Shown here piece after piece: positions 45,982 through 54,609 of a DNA stretch of 64,000 nucleotides; the first letter of the stretch is position 1; each line of letters begins with the position of its first letter. The stretch is from positions 391,541 through 455,540 of the forward strand of contig NZ_BBRB01000002.1 in the NCBI RefSeq assembly GCF_000975055.1, written 5' to 3'. The DNA is from Demequina sediminicola. GTDB taxonomy: Bacteria > Actinomycetota > Actinomycetes > Actinomycetales > Demequinaceae. The translations under genes were made by a program, and so were the position numbers. The notes under the pieces were generated by a model. That model searched no databases. It saw only the letters and a program-made list of their open reading frames with translations, and was not told the DNA's origin.

Positions 45982-46948
45982 CTTCGTTGAGTGCAGCCGA
46001 GACACTGATGATTCCGGCGTCCAGACGCTCTGCTTCCCAGTGGTTGACGGCGGTGTCCGTCAAGAGGCCAAAGACCTCGTCGTGAGGGATGCCCGCGGAA
46101 AGGAGCAGGGCAACGGTGCCTGCGACCAAGGGGGAAGCCATAGATGTTCCGGAGAGAGTCTCGTATCCGTCCGAGCCGCTGGTGAACAGCGTGGTGGGGT
46201 AGGTCGGAACTGTGGAGACGATGCGCGACCCCGGTGCCGAGACCGCACGTACGTCTCCGGAGTTTGAGTACAGCGCCGGGAGGTCGAGTTCGTTGGAGGC
46301 ATTGACGACGAGCACGTCCGTGTCGACTTGGTACTGCTGGCCGGTTTCCGCAGAGTTTCCGGATGCCGCGACCACCAGAACGCCGGCTTCATAGGCATCC
46401 ATAATGGAGTCATTGATCACCCCGCCCTTTTCGATCCGTCCCAGAAGGCCAGTCTCATCGAGGGAGAGGTTGATGACATCGGCGCCATTGTCGACGGCCC
46501 AGTCGATGGCGTCGGCAATGTCGTCGTTGCCGCCTGCGCCTTCTGCGTTGAGAACACGCAGGGGCATGATCTGGGCATTCGGTGCAGCGCCAATGATGCC
46601 CTTGTCATTGGCGGATGCTGCGGCGATTCCAGCGACATGCGTGCCGTGGCCGTTCTCGTCCTTGGGGTCGTCATCGTCGTCCACAAAGTCCCAGCCGTCG
46701 ACGCCTCGCCCGCGAAGGTCCGGATGTGTCATGTCCACACCGGTATCCACTACCGCGATCACGATGCCCTCACCCGTGTACCCCTGCGCCCACACTTCGG
46801 GAACGCCCACGGTGTCCATGCCCCACTGTTCATCCCGCAAAGGATCCTGAGCCGTGGTGGGGTCTACCTGGGACGAGCACGCGGTGGTGGTGAGCACGAG
46901 GCCGGCGGTCAAGGCGGCGGCTGCCAAACGAAGCTTCATGACCACCAT
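45953..46948 (-). CDS. Lipoprotein subtilisin-like serine protease (S8)
   Basis: This 331-residue exported protease has lipobox TTAC (Cys24). The catalytic triad is Asp68 (AVVDTGVD), His101 (GHGTHVAG) and Ser269 (SGTSMASP), with oxyanion Asn198 (AASGNS). There is no obvious inhibitor propeptide between the signal and the catalytic domain (only ~35 residues). An acidic DDDDDPKDENG loop lies before the histidine. It could process surface or exported proteins. ATG 46939 is an equally good start. It overlaps the convergent epimerase-like gene by 29 nt. Confidence 0.93.
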   Translation of the reverse strand: MVVMKLRLAAAALTAGLVLTTTACSSQVDPTTAQDPLRDEQWGMDTVGVPEVWAQGYTGEGIVIAVVDTGVDMTHPDLRGRGVDGWDFVDDDDDPKDENGHGTHVAGIAAASANDKGIIGAAPNAQIMPLRVLNAEGAGGNDDIADAIDWAVDNGADVINLSLDETGLLGRIEKGGVINDSIMDAYEAGVLVVAASGNSAETGQQYQVDTDVLVVNASNELDLPALYSNSGDVRAVSAPGSRIVSTVPTYPTTLFTSGSDGYETLSGTSMASPLVAGTVALLLSAGIPHDEVFGLLTDTAVNHWEAERLDAGIISVSAALNEAIAQGLTSE

Positions 46949-46976
46949 TGTTCCAGGTTGATGGAGCCCTTGTCAC

Positions 46977-47005
46977 TGCACACCTCGCCTGTTTGGCGGT
47001 GTGCA
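46977..47005. promoter_or_regulatory. Inverted repeat between divergent protease and phosphatase genes
   Basis: TGCACAC and GTGTGCA flank CGCC-TGTTT-GGCG, an almost continuous hairpin of 29 nt. It lies upstream of both genes, so it is more likely an operator than a terminator. Confidence 0.45.
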
Positions 47006-47053
47006 TGAGAGCACCGATTGCCGTTACCGTGGCGGGAAACGAGAGGACTCACT

Positions 47054-47764
47054 GTGACGATCGATGATGCCCGTCGCCTAGCTAATGCACGTGATGTAGC
47101 CGATGCCGCTCCGGGGCTCGCGCACGGCGTGCTGTTCCGTTCTGACGCACCCGCGGAAGGTGACGTGCCGCCGAACGGTGTGATGCCGTGGCCGCCCGCC
47201 ACGGTGGTCGATCTGCGTGGGGCACAAGAGAAGGGCCGGCCGCATGGATTGGCGGGGCAAAGTCACATCATCGACTTGGAGATTCTCGACGAAGCGAATC
47301 TCACCGGTGAGGAAGCGCGCGCGACGCTGACGTCACTCGATGCGCTCTATGAGCATATGACTCAAGGCGCGGCCGCCCGGGCACTGATCAGAGCGGTGGG
47401 TTTGCTCGCCGGTGAACCGGTTCCGGTGTTGTATCACTGCTCTGTGGGCAAGGACCGGACGGGAGTGTTGACGGCGCTCGTGCTCGCCCTGCTTGATGTG
47501 CCGCGGGAGCGCATTGTGGCGGACTATTGCGCCACGGGGCCTCACATGGAGGCGGTGATTGCGCGCATGATGCGTGGAGTGCCGCCGGAGTTCGCCGCCG
47601 CTGCACGAGAGTCTGTGCCAGCCGAGGTCTTTGAAGCACCGGCTGAGGCCATCGAGAGCGTGCTCGACAGGTGGGAGGGTGCTGGTGGGGCAGCGGCTTG
47701 GTATATCGCTCACGGTGGAGATGCTGAGACGCTTGAGCAGCTGCGGTCGCGGCTGCGAGAGTGA
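47054..47764 (+). CDS. Tyrosine-protein phosphatase (PF13350-like)
   Basis: This 236-residue phosphatase has the P-loop HCSVGKDRTG, catalytic Cys129 and Arg135. The extra Lys in the loop (GKDR) is typical of the dual tyrosine/lipid phosphatase group related to MptpB. N-terminal features are NARDVADAAPGL and VLFRSDAP, and a conserved VVDLRG. GTG 47054 is preferred (GAGAGGA upstream) over the in-frame ATG 47018. No signal peptide is present. Confidence 0.9.
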   Translation: MTIDDARRLANARDVADAAPGLAHGVLFRSDAPAEGDVPPNGVMPWPPATVVDLRGAQEKGRPHGLAGQSHIIDLEILDEANLTGEEARATLTSLDALYEHMTQGAAARALIRAVGLLAGEPVPVLYHCSVGKDRTGVLTALVLALLDVPRERIVADYCATGPHMEAVIARMMRGVPPEFAAAARESVPAEVFEAPAEAIESVLDRWEGAGGAAAWYIAHGGDAETLEQLRSRLRE

Positions 47765-47836
47765 GCGCGTCGGTGGGCTGGACTCGTCGCGCTGGAGCGC
47801 CGCGTACCATGGATGGTCGATCACCTGGAGGTACTT

Positions 47837-48922
47837 ATGCGCGTGCTTGCCGCACTATCTGGCGGAGTTGACTCGGCCGTCGCAGCTGCGCGAGCAGTTG
47901 ACGCCGGTCACGATGTGGTGGGCGTCCACATGGCGCTCAGTCGCAACCGAGACCAGTTCCGCTCAGGCTCTCGCGGTTGCTGCTCGATTGAGGACAGCAA
48001 CGATGCGCGACGCGCTGCCGACAAACTTGGTATTCCGTACTACGTGTGGGACCTCTCGGACGAGTTTCACGACCTCGTGGTGAAGGACTTCCTCTCTGAG
48101 TATGCGGCCGGGCGTACGCCGAATCCTTGTGTGCGGTGCAACGAGCACATCAAGTTCGACACACTCTTGGAACGGGCCGATGCGCTGGGTTTCGATGCGG
48201 TCGCGACGGGCCACTATGCGCGTATTGAGGTGGGCAAGGACGGTATCCGCGAGTTGCACCGCTCTGTGGACCCCTTGAAGGATCAGTCTTACGTGTTGGC
48301 AGTCATGGGACCGGAGAAGGTCGCACAGTCGATTTTCCCTCTAGGTGACATGGCGTCAAAGGCGGAGGTGCGCGCTGAAGCCGCTGCCCGTGGGCTTGGC
48401 GTCTCGAACAAGCCTGACTCCTACGACATTTGCTTTGTTGCTGACGGCGACACCAAGGGCTTCCTGCAGCGCGAGCTGGGAGAGAAGCCTGGTGAGATTC
48501 GGGACGAGTCTGGTGAAGTTGTTGGTGCTCATGAGGGCGCCTATGCGTTCACCGTGGGCCAGCGCAAGGGCCTTGGTATTGGCAGGCCGGCTGCGGACGG
48601 TGCGCCGCGCTACGTGACGGACGTCGATACGTCGAGCAACGTTGTCACCGTAGGGCCCGAGACTCTCTTGTCGGTCTCGACGCTGGTGGGGGAGAACACC
48701 GTGTGGCTTGCGCCGGATGTCCCGGCGGCCGAGCCGACGCGTTGCGAGGCGCAAGTGAGGGCGCACGGCACGACGACGTCGGGCACGGTGGTGCGCCGTG
48801 GCGACGAGTTGGTCGTTGAGCTTGATGAGCCGATGCGCGGGGTAGCGGCTGGTCAGTCGCTGGTGGTCTACCTGAGTACGCGGGTTCTGGGTCAAGCGAC
48901 GTTGATGAAGCGCGTTATTTAG
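47837..48922 (+). CDS. mnmA: tRNA-specific 2-thiouridylase
   Basis: MnmA thiolates U34 of Glu, Gln and Lys tRNAs. The 361-residue protein has the PP-loop [10 protein letters not shown] at residue 8, nucleophile Cys in [15 protein letters not shown], the conserved [11 protein letters not shown] and the second catalytic Cys in DSYDICFV. Actinobacterial members have the extra [10 protein letters not shown] segment seen here. TGGAGG precedes ATG 47837. The cysteine desulfurase at 44135 is a likely sulfur source. A small hairpin follows the gene. Confidence 0.96.
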   Translation: MRVLAALSGGVDSAVAAARAVDAGHDVVGVHMALSRNRDQFRSGSRGCCSIEDSNDARRAADKLGIPYYVWDLSDEFHDLVVKDFLSEYAAGRTPNPCVRCNEHIKFDTLLERADALGFDAVATGHYARIEVGKDGIRELHRSVDPLKDQSYVLAVMGPEKVAQSIFPLGDMASKAEVRAEAAARGLGVSNKPDSYDICFVADGDTKGFLQRELGEKPGEIRDESGEVVGAHEGAYAFTVGQRKGLGIGRPAADGAPRYVTDVDTSSNVVTVGPETLLSVSTLVGENTVWLAPDVPAAEPTRCEAQVRAHGTTTSGTVVRRGDELVVELDEPMRGVAAGQSLVVYLSTRVLGQATLMKRVI

Positions 48923-48955
48923 CGGCCGTCACGGGCCAAACCAGGCCGCCGAGGT

Positions 48956-48970
48956 GAGCCTTCGAGGCTC
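48956..48970 (+). terminator. Small hairpin after mnmA
   Basis: GAGCCT/AGGCTC (6 bp) encloses a 3-nt loop, 33 bp after the mnmA stop and upstream of the ABC-operon promoter. No T-run follows. Confidence 0.4.
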
Positions 48971-48988
48971 CGGTTACGGTTTGGTATC

Positions 48989-48998
48989 GAAACGTTTC
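48989..48998. promoter_or_regulatory. GAAACGTTTC operator upstream of the sugar ABC operon
   Basis: This perfect 10-bp palindrome is preceded by C, giving the same CGAAACGTTTC found in the beta-glucosidase promoter (14652-14662). It lies just upstream of the -35 box (49015). Confidence 0.6.
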
Positions 48999-49014
48999 TA
49001 TAGGCCTTTTCGCG

Positions 49015-49043
49015 TTGACATCCACATATCTCAGATCTAGCGT
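49015..49043 (+). promoter_or_regulatory. Sugar ABC operon promoter
   Basis: Consensus TTGACA (49015-49020), 17 bp, TAGCGT (49038-49043). Transcription would start near 49050, directly at the first GAGAGCGCTCTC operator. Confidence 0.7.
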
Positions 49044-49054
49044 AGGGGTCACTC

Positions 49055-49089
49055 GTGAGAGCGCTCTCACCGCAGGAGAGAGCGCTCTC
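49055..49089. promoter_or_regulatory. Two GAGAGCGCTCTC operators, centres 21 bp apart
   Basis: The perfect 16-bp palindrome GTGAGAGCGCTCTCAC (49055-49070) and a perfect 12-bp copy (49078-49089) lie just downstream of the promoter. The GAGCGCTC core resembles the operator of CebR, the LacI-family cellobiose regulator. The LacI gene at the operon's end is the obvious ligand-responsive repressor. Confidence 0.75.
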
Positions 49090-49122
49090 ACGGGCCGACC
49101 ATACTTTCACGAAGGAGTGACC

Positions 49123-50460
49123 GTGAGCTTTACACGACGTAAGAAGATGCTTGCAGCAACAGCGGGTGCCGCTGTTGCCGCCCTGACCCTGGCGGCATGC
49201 TCGTCCGACGGTGGCGACACCGACTCGACTGATGAGGCCACCGGCGGTACCGACACGAGTGCTGAAGAGGTTTCGCTCACGCTGGCGACCTTCAACACCC
49301 CTGGATTCTCCAACTCGGAGAACGACGCCGAGTACCAGTACGACCTCATCGAGGAGTACATGGAGCTCAACCCCAACGTCACGATCACCTACGACCGCAA
49401 GGCCGAGTCGGGTGACGCACGCGAGAACTTCTTCACCAAGCTTGGCCCTGGTGGCCTCGCTGACGTCGAAATGGTCGAGGTTGACTGGATGCCCGAGGTC
49501 ATGCAGTACTCCGACCTCCTCACCGACCTGTCGAGCGACGCCGTTGACGGTCGCTGGGTTGACTACGTCGAGGCCGGCGCAACTGACGCTGACGGCCGCC
49601 TCATTGGCTATGGCACCGACACCGGCCCACAGGGCGTCTGCTACCGCGCAGACCTCTTCGAGGCTGCTGGCCTGCCCTCCACCCCTGACGAGGTTGCAAC
49701 GCTCCTCGACGGTGACTGGGCCAACTTCTTCGCAGTCGGCGACGACTACGTTGAGGGCTCCGGCGGTTCCGCATTCTACGACTCCGCTTCCGGTGTGTGG
49801 CAGGGTATGACCAACCAGCTCGACCAGGCTTACGAAGACCCCGACACCGGTGAGCTCATCGTTCTGGACAACGACGCTGTCAAGGCAAACTACGACCAGC
49901 TGATGGCTGCATCGGAAACTCAGTCGTCGCACTTCGGCCAGTGGAGCGAAGACTGGTTCGCAGGTCTCTCGAACGGTGCATACGCAACCATGCTGTGCCC
50001 GCCGTGGATGCTCGGTGTGATCGAGGGCAACGCTACCGACACGACTGACTGGAACCTTGCAAACGTCTACCCCAACGGTGGCGGTAACTGGGGCGGCTCA
50101 TGGCTGACCGTTCCTGCTAGCGGTTCGAACATCGAAGCTGCTACCGCTCTTGCCGAGTGGCTGACCGCTCCTGAGCAGCAGGCCAAGGCATTCGCCAACG
50201 CTGGAACGTACCCCTCGCAGGTTGCTGCCTACGACGACGAAGCTGTTTCCGGTGCTGTGAACGCGTTCTTCAACGACGCACCTATCGGCGAGATCTTCGC
50301 AGACCGCGCCCAGGCCGTCGTTCCTAGCCCCTACAAGGGCGAGTACTACTTCCAGGTGAACGATGCAATCAACAACGCGCTGACCCGTGTTGAAGACGGC
50401 ACCGACGACCCAGAAGCTTCCTGGGACAAGGCTGTTGCTGACATCGAAGGCATTGGCTAA
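49123..50460 (+). CDS. Sugar ABC transporter substrate-binding lipoprotein
   Basis: This 445-residue family-1-type extracellular binding protein has a basic start, lipobox LAAC (Cys26) and an acidic Thr/Asp linker. The large Asp-rich mature domain follows (LTLATFNTPGFSN, PEVMQYSDLLTDLS, CPPWMLGVIEG). It captures an oligosaccharide outside the cell for the two permeases. The operators and the GH1 enzyme sharing one suggest a beta-glucoside or cello-oligosaccharide. GAAGGAG precedes GTG 49123. A terminator-like hairpin follows, typical of highly expressed binding proteins. Confidence 0.93.
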   Translation: MSFTRRKKMLAATAGAAVAALTLAACSSDGGDTDSTDEATGGTDTSAEEVSLTLATFNTPGFSNSENDAEYQYDLIEEYMELNPNVTITYDRKAESGDARENFFTKLGPGGLADVEMVEVDWMPEVMQYSDLLTDLSSDAVDGRWVDYVEAGATDADGRLIGYGTDTGPQGVCYRADLFEAAGLPSTPDEVATLLDGDWANFFAVGDDYVEGSGGSAFYDSASGVWQGMTNQLDQAYEDPDTGELIVLDNDAVKANYDQLMAASETQSSHFGQWSEDWFAGLSNGAYATMLCPPWMLGVIEGNATDTTDWNLANVYPNGGGNWGGSWLTVPASGSNIEAATALAEWLTAPEQQAKAFANAGTYPSQVAAYDDEAVSGAVNAFFNDAPIGEIFADRAQAVVPSPYKGEYYFQVNDAINNALTRVEDGTDDPEASWDKAVADIEGIG

Positions 50461-50475
50461 GACTAAAAACTAGGG

Positions 50476-50513
50476 GCCCGGGCCTGCTCCGTATGTGAGG
50501 AGCAGGCCCGGGC
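50476..50513 (+). terminator. Intra-operon hairpin between binding protein and permease genes
   Basis: Perfect 15-bp arms GCCCGGGCCTGCTCC (50476-50490) and its complement (50499-50513) enclose an 8-nt loop. It probably gives partial termination or 3'-end protection, keeping binding protein in excess of permease. Confidence 0.75.
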
Positions 50514-50557
50514 TTACCGTCCACCTCCCCGGAATCCGCGTCTTCTGAAGGAACCTC

Positions 50558-51511
50558 ATGGCATCCACGGACCTCGACACCTCCAAGGCTTATAGCCCTT
50601 GGCGTCAGCGCATGGGCATGTGGGATCGCAAAGCATCCCCGTACCTGTACATCGCGCCGTTCTTCATCGTGTTCGCGATCTTCGGGCTTTTCCCGATCAT
50701 CTACACCGCGGTGATCTCACTGATGGATTGGGACACCATCCGCAACTCCGGTGAGTACATCGGATTTGCCAACTTTGACTACGTGCTCAACGACCGCAAG
50801 TTCTGGGTGTCGTTGCGGAACACGTTCTCCATCTTCTTGCTGTCGTCTATCCCGCAGCTCATCATCGCGACATTCATCGCAGCGATGCTCGATCACCATC
50901 TCAAGGCCAGGACTTTCTGGCGTATGGGTGTTCTTGTCCCCTACGTGGTGATGCCCGTGGCCGTCGCCCTCATCTTCTCGCAGCTCTACGCAGACGAGTA
51001 CGGTCTGGTGAATCACTGGCTCGGCATGGTCGGCATTGACCCCATCGCCTGGCACAAAGAAGTGATCCCGTCGCACGTCGCCATCGCGTCCATGGTGAAC
51101 TTCCGCTGGATCGGCTACAACGCGCTGATCATGCTGGCCGCCATGCAAGCGATTCCCCGCGAGCTCTATGAAGCCGCAGCTCTGGACGGGGCCAGCAAGG
51201 CCCGCCGATTCTTCTCGGTGACGCTTCCGCAGATCCGCCCCACCTTCATCTTCGTGATCATCACGTCGACCATCGGTGGTTTGCAGATCTTCGATGAGCC
51301 GCGCATGTTTGACACCGCTGGCAATGGTGGTGCTGACCAGCAGTGGCTGACCATCACGATGTACATGTACAACACCGGTTGGGGCGAGCTGAACTTTGGT
51401 CGAGCCTCGGCTATCGCGTGGCTCTTGTTCCTGATCATCATCGTCTTCGGTCTCTTGAACTTCTGGCTCACACGCCGGTTCGTTTCCTCCGACCAGTCTG
51501 GGAGCAAGTGA
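50558..51511 (+). CDS. Sugar ABC transporter permease (MalF-like)
   Basis: This 317-residue inner-membrane permease has six helices. The EAA loop that contacts the ATPase is YEAAALDGASKARRFFSVTLP (about residues 208-228). No ATPase gene is in the operon, so a shared MsiK-type ATPase elsewhere must energise it, as is usual for actinobacterial sugar importers. ATG 50558 follows GAAGGAAC. The stop overlaps the next start by one base. Confidence 0.94.
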   Translation: MASTDLDTSKAYSPWRQRMGMWDRKASPYLYIAPFFIVFAIFGLFPIIYTAVISLMDWDTIRNSGEYIGFANFDYVLNDRKFWVSLRNTFSIFLLSSIPQLIIATFIAAMLDHHLKARTFWRMGVLVPYVVMPVAVALIFSQLYADEYGLVNHWLGMVGIDPIAWHKEVIPSHVAIASMVNFRWIGYNALIMLAAMQAIPRELYEAAALDGASKARRFFSVTLPQIRPTFIFVIITSTIGGLQIFDEPRMFDTAGNGGADQQWLTITMYMYNTGWGELNFGRASAIAWLLFLIIIVFGLLNFWLTRRFVSSDQSGSK

Positions 51512-52365
51512 TGTCCATGTTTAAGCGCACTTCGATGGTGCACATCAGCCGGCCAACGTGGTTCACGTACACGGCGCTTGCCATTGTCATGTTGGCATCG
51601 CTGTTCCCGTTCTACTGGTCATTCCTGATCGGTTCCGGTGACGCCACCACCGTCCGCGACCCCAACATGTCGTGGATCCCCGGTGGCAACTTCATTGAAA
51701 ATGCCATGACGGTTATCCAGAACCCGGCGGTGAACTTCTGGAAGGCGCTGTGGAACTCGATCATCGTGTCGACCACCGTGTCGATCTCGACGGTAGTTCT
51801 CTCCACACTCGCAGGATTTGCCTTCGCGAAGTTGCGGTTCAAGGGCAACCGGGGACTGTTTGTTGCAGTCATCGCGACCATGGCCGTGCCAGTTCAGCTC
51901 GGCATCGTGCCGCTGTACATCCTGATGGCCGAGTTCGGCTGGACCGGTAGCCTCGGCGCCGTGATTCTTCCCGCGCTGGTGACGGCGTTCGGTGTGTTCT
52001 GGATGACGCAGTATCTGCAACAGTCGCTCCCGACGGAGTTGATTGAGGCGGCTAGAGTCGACGGGTGCAACATGATCCGTACCTTCTGGCACGTGGGCGT
52101 GCCCGCAGCGCGTCCTGCCGCCGCGATGCTCTTCCTGTTCACGTTTGTGACCGCATGGAACAACTTCCTGTGGCCGCTGATCGTGCTGGATCAGTCCAAC
52201 CCCACGCTTCCCGTGGCGCTGTCGATGTTGCAGGCCAACTACTTCGTCGACTACTCGCTGGTGCTGGCGGGTGTGCTGCTGGCCACCGTGCCACTGCTCA
52301 TCCTGTTCATCTTCACCGGACGCCAGCTCGTCGCCGGAATTATGGCTGGCGCAGTCAAGGGGTAA
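51511..52365 (+). CDS. Sugar ABC transporter permease (MalG-like)
   Basis: This 284-residue second permease subunit has six helices. The EAA loop is IEAARVDGCNMIRTFWHVGVP. Upstream in-frame starts reach into the first permease; ATG 51511, overlapping its TGA, is the coupled start (ATG 51517 is also near). It ends 4 nt before the LacI gene. Confidence 0.94.
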   Translation: MSMFKRTSMVHISRPTWFTYTALAIVMLASLFPFYWSFLIGSGDATTVRDPNMSWIPGGNFIENAMTVIQNPAVNFWKALWNSIIVSTTVSISTVVLSTLAGFAFAKLRFKGNRGLFVAVIATMAVPVQLGIVPLYILMAEFGWTGSLGAVILPALVTAFGVFWMTQYLQQSLPTELIEAARVDGCNMIRTFWHVGVPAARPAAAMLFLFTFVTAWNNFLWPLIVLDQSNPTLPVALSMLQANYFVDYSLVLAGVLLATVPLLILFIFTGRQLVAGIMAGAVKG

Positions 52366-52369
52366 CAGC

Positions 52370-53407
52370 ATGACCACCCCGCCGGTTGCTACCGCCTCTC
52401 AAGTGCGCTCCACTGCGCCCACGCTTGAAGCGGTAGCAGCCAAGGCTGGGGTGTCGCGAGCGACAGTCTCGCGCGTAGTGAACGGGTCGCCCACGGTGCA
52501 TCCCGAGAGCGTGAAAGCGGTCAAGGCCGCCATCGCGGAGCTCGGGTACGTGCCGAACCGGGCGGCCCGTTCGCTTGCGTCTCAGCAGTCCCATGCAATC
52601 GCGCTGGTGGTGCCGGAAGACACCACGCGGTTCTTTGGCGACGTGTACTTTGCCTCTATCGTGACGGGGATCAACCGGCGCCTTGAGCAGTCGGACTACC
52701 TCCTCAATCTGATGATCGCCACGCACGGCCCTGACGCCAGGATGCTGCGGTATCTCGCCGGTGGTGTGGTTGACGGAGTGGTGGTGGTGTCTCACCACGC
52801 GGATGATGTCTTTGTCCGTGAGATTGGGGACATGCTGCCCATGGTGTTCGGTGGTCGCCCTGCTTTGTCGGGGCTTAAGGGCCATGTCGTCGACGTCGAC
52901 AATGTCGCGGGAGCGGCGGACGCTACACGCCACCTGATCGCGGCCGGGCGCAAGCGCATTGCGACAATCTCGGGGCCTATGACGATGCAGAGCGGCCTTG
53001 ACCGCGTTGAAGGCTGGCGCCTCGCCCTCGACGAGGCGGGGCTTGAGCCTGGCCCGATCGTCCATGGGGACTACACGATGCCTAGCGGTACGAGGGCCGC
53101 CCGTGAACTGTTGGCTATCGACCCGTCAATCGACGGGGTCTTTATTGCTTCCGACCTGATGGCGTCTGGAGCACAGCCAGTCTTCTTGGACCGCGGTGTG
53201 CGTGTGCCTGAAGATCTGGCGATGGTGGGGTATGACGATTCCCCCAGTGCGCTCAACTGTGAAGTGCCGCTGACGACGATTTGCCAGCCATCGGCGGCGA
53301 TGGGCGAAGAGATGGCGAACATTTTGTTGGCGATTCTTGCCGGAGACACAGATCAGCCGCGCGAGACGCTGTTGCCCACTCAGCTGATTGTGCGAGACTC
53401 GGCATAA
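52370..53407 (+). CDS. LacI family transcriptional regulator
   Basis: This 345-residue regulator has an N-terminal helix-turn-helix and hinge (TLEAVAAKAGVSRATVSRVV at residues 18-37, hinge ELGYVPNRAARSLAS). A periplasmic-binding-like sensor domain follows (from SHAIALVVPEDTTRFFGD). As the fourth gene of the operon it likely represses it through the GAGAGCGCTCTC sites, with the sugar or a hydrolysis product as inducer. The GAAACGTTTC sites may belong to it or to another LacI protein. ATG 52370 lies 4 nt after the permease. Confidence 0.94.
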   Translation: MTTPPVATASQVRSTAPTLEAVAAKAGVSRATVSRVVNGSPTVHPESVKAVKAAIAELGYVPNRAARSLASQQSHAIALVVPEDTTRFFGDVYFASIVTGINRRLEQSDYLLNLMIATHGPDARMLRYLAGGVVDGVVVVSHHADDVFVREIGDMLPMVFGGRPALSGLKGHVVDVDNVAGAADATRHLIAAGRKRIATISGPMTMQSGLDRVEGWRLALDEAGLEPGPIVHGDYTMPSGTRAARELLAIDPSIDGVFIASDLMASGAQPVFLDRGVRVPEDLAMVGYDDSPSALNCEVPLTTICQPSAAMGEEMANILLAILAGDTDQPRETLLPTQLIVRDSA

Positions 53408-53438
53408 GCAAACATCGCTGTGAGCCGAGGAGTAGCAC

Positions 53439-54479
53439 GTGACATACATTGCCGATGAGCACCGTTATGACGGCAGGATGCCCTATCGCCGGACGGGGAA
53501 GTCGGGCCTCGACTTGCCGGTGCTGAGCCTGGGGCTCTGGCATAACTTCGGTGACGATGTCCCTCTGGCTAATCAACGCGCAGTCATTCATTCTGCGTTT
53601 GATCACGGCATCACGCACTTTGATTTGGCCAACAACTATGGGCCGCCTTATGGAAGTGCAGAGACCAACTTCGGCAGAATCTTTGCCGAGGATCTCCGGC
53701 CGTACCGTGACGAGATTGTGGTCTCCAGCAAAGCCGGCTGGGATATGTGGCCTGGTCCTTACGGCCAAGGTGGTGGCGGACGCAAGTATGTGACGGCAAG
53801 CCTGGATCAGTCGCTTGAGCGCCTGGGTCTTGAGTATGTCGACATCTTCTATTCGCATCGCTTTGATCCAACGACCCCACTCGAAGAGACTGCTGGTGCA
53901 CTCGATGCAGCGGTCAGGGCCGGTAAGGCGCTCTACGTGGGTATCTCTTCTTACGATGCGGACTACACACGTCAGATGGCTGCCATCCTGAAGGACCTCG
54001 GCACGCCGCTTTTGATCCACCAGCCCAGTTACAGCATGTTGAATCGGTGGATTGAGACGGAGGGCCTACTCGACGCTACCGACGAGGTTGGCGCGGGTGT
54101 GATCGCTTTCTCATCTCTTGCACAGGGAATGCTGACTGACAAGTACCTCGACGGCATTCCAGAGTCGTCGCGCGCGGCGGCGGGCAAGTCCTTCAACCCT
54201 GAGTGGCTGACGGACGACGTCGTGGGGCGGCTGCGTGCACTGAATGACCTTGCTGGCAAGCGCGGGCAATCCCTAGCGCAGATGGCTTTGGCGTGGTCTC
54301 TTCGCGACACACGTGTGACCTCCCTCGTGATGGGAGCATCTTCTGTCGAGCAACTCGAAGCCAACGTCGAGGCGGTGCACAACTTAGACTTCAGCTCCGC
54401 GGAACTGGACGCCATCGACGACATTGTGGTGGATGCGGGTATCGACATTTGGGCCAACGCCCGTAAGGGAACCCTGTAG
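53439..54479 (+). CDS. Aldo/keto reductase (YghZ/GpR-like)
   Basis: This 346-residue NADPH-dependent oxidoreductase has the AKR tetrad Asp (THFDLANNYG), Tyr (NNYGPPYGSAE), Lys (VVSSKAGWDMWPGPYG) and His (IFYSHRFDPTTPLEE). The long GPPYGSAE loop and overall length match E. coli YghZ, an L-glyceraldehyde 3-phosphate reductase. It lies 31 bp after the LacI gene and may be in the sugar operon, perhaps acting on an aldose or ketosugar. GTG 53439 follows GAGGAG. Confidence 0.9.
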   Translation: MTYIADEHRYDGRMPYRRTGKSGLDLPVLSLGLWHNFGDDVPLANQRAVIHSAFDHGITHFDLANNYGPPYGSAETNFGRIFAEDLRPYRDEIVVSSKAGWDMWPGPYGQGGGGRKYVTASLDQSLERLGLEYVDIFYSHRFDPTTPLEETAGALDAAVRAGKALYVGISSYDADYTRQMAAILKDLGTPLLIHQPSYSMLNRWIETEGLLDATDEVGAGVIAFSSLAQGMLTDKYLDGIPESSRAAAGKSFNPEWLTDDVVGRLRALNDLAGKRGQSLAQMALAWSLRDTRVTSLVMGASSVEQLEANVEAVHNLDFSSAELDAIDDIVVDAGIDIWANARKGTL

Positions 54480-54609
54480 CCAGCACTTCTGTGTGTTCCC
54501 GCCATCGTGCACCTGATCACGGGAGCGAGACCAGGTGGTGCCGAATTGACGCAGTACCCGGGCGGGGTCACCGTGGCCCCATGCCTATCTCTGACGAAGG
54601 AGTTCTGCT

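Noticed and set aside
54480..54609. tRNA or small RNA gene in the gap before the lipid kinase
   Set aside because: No cloverleaf, T-loop or terminator could be found; only short imperfect inverted repeats.
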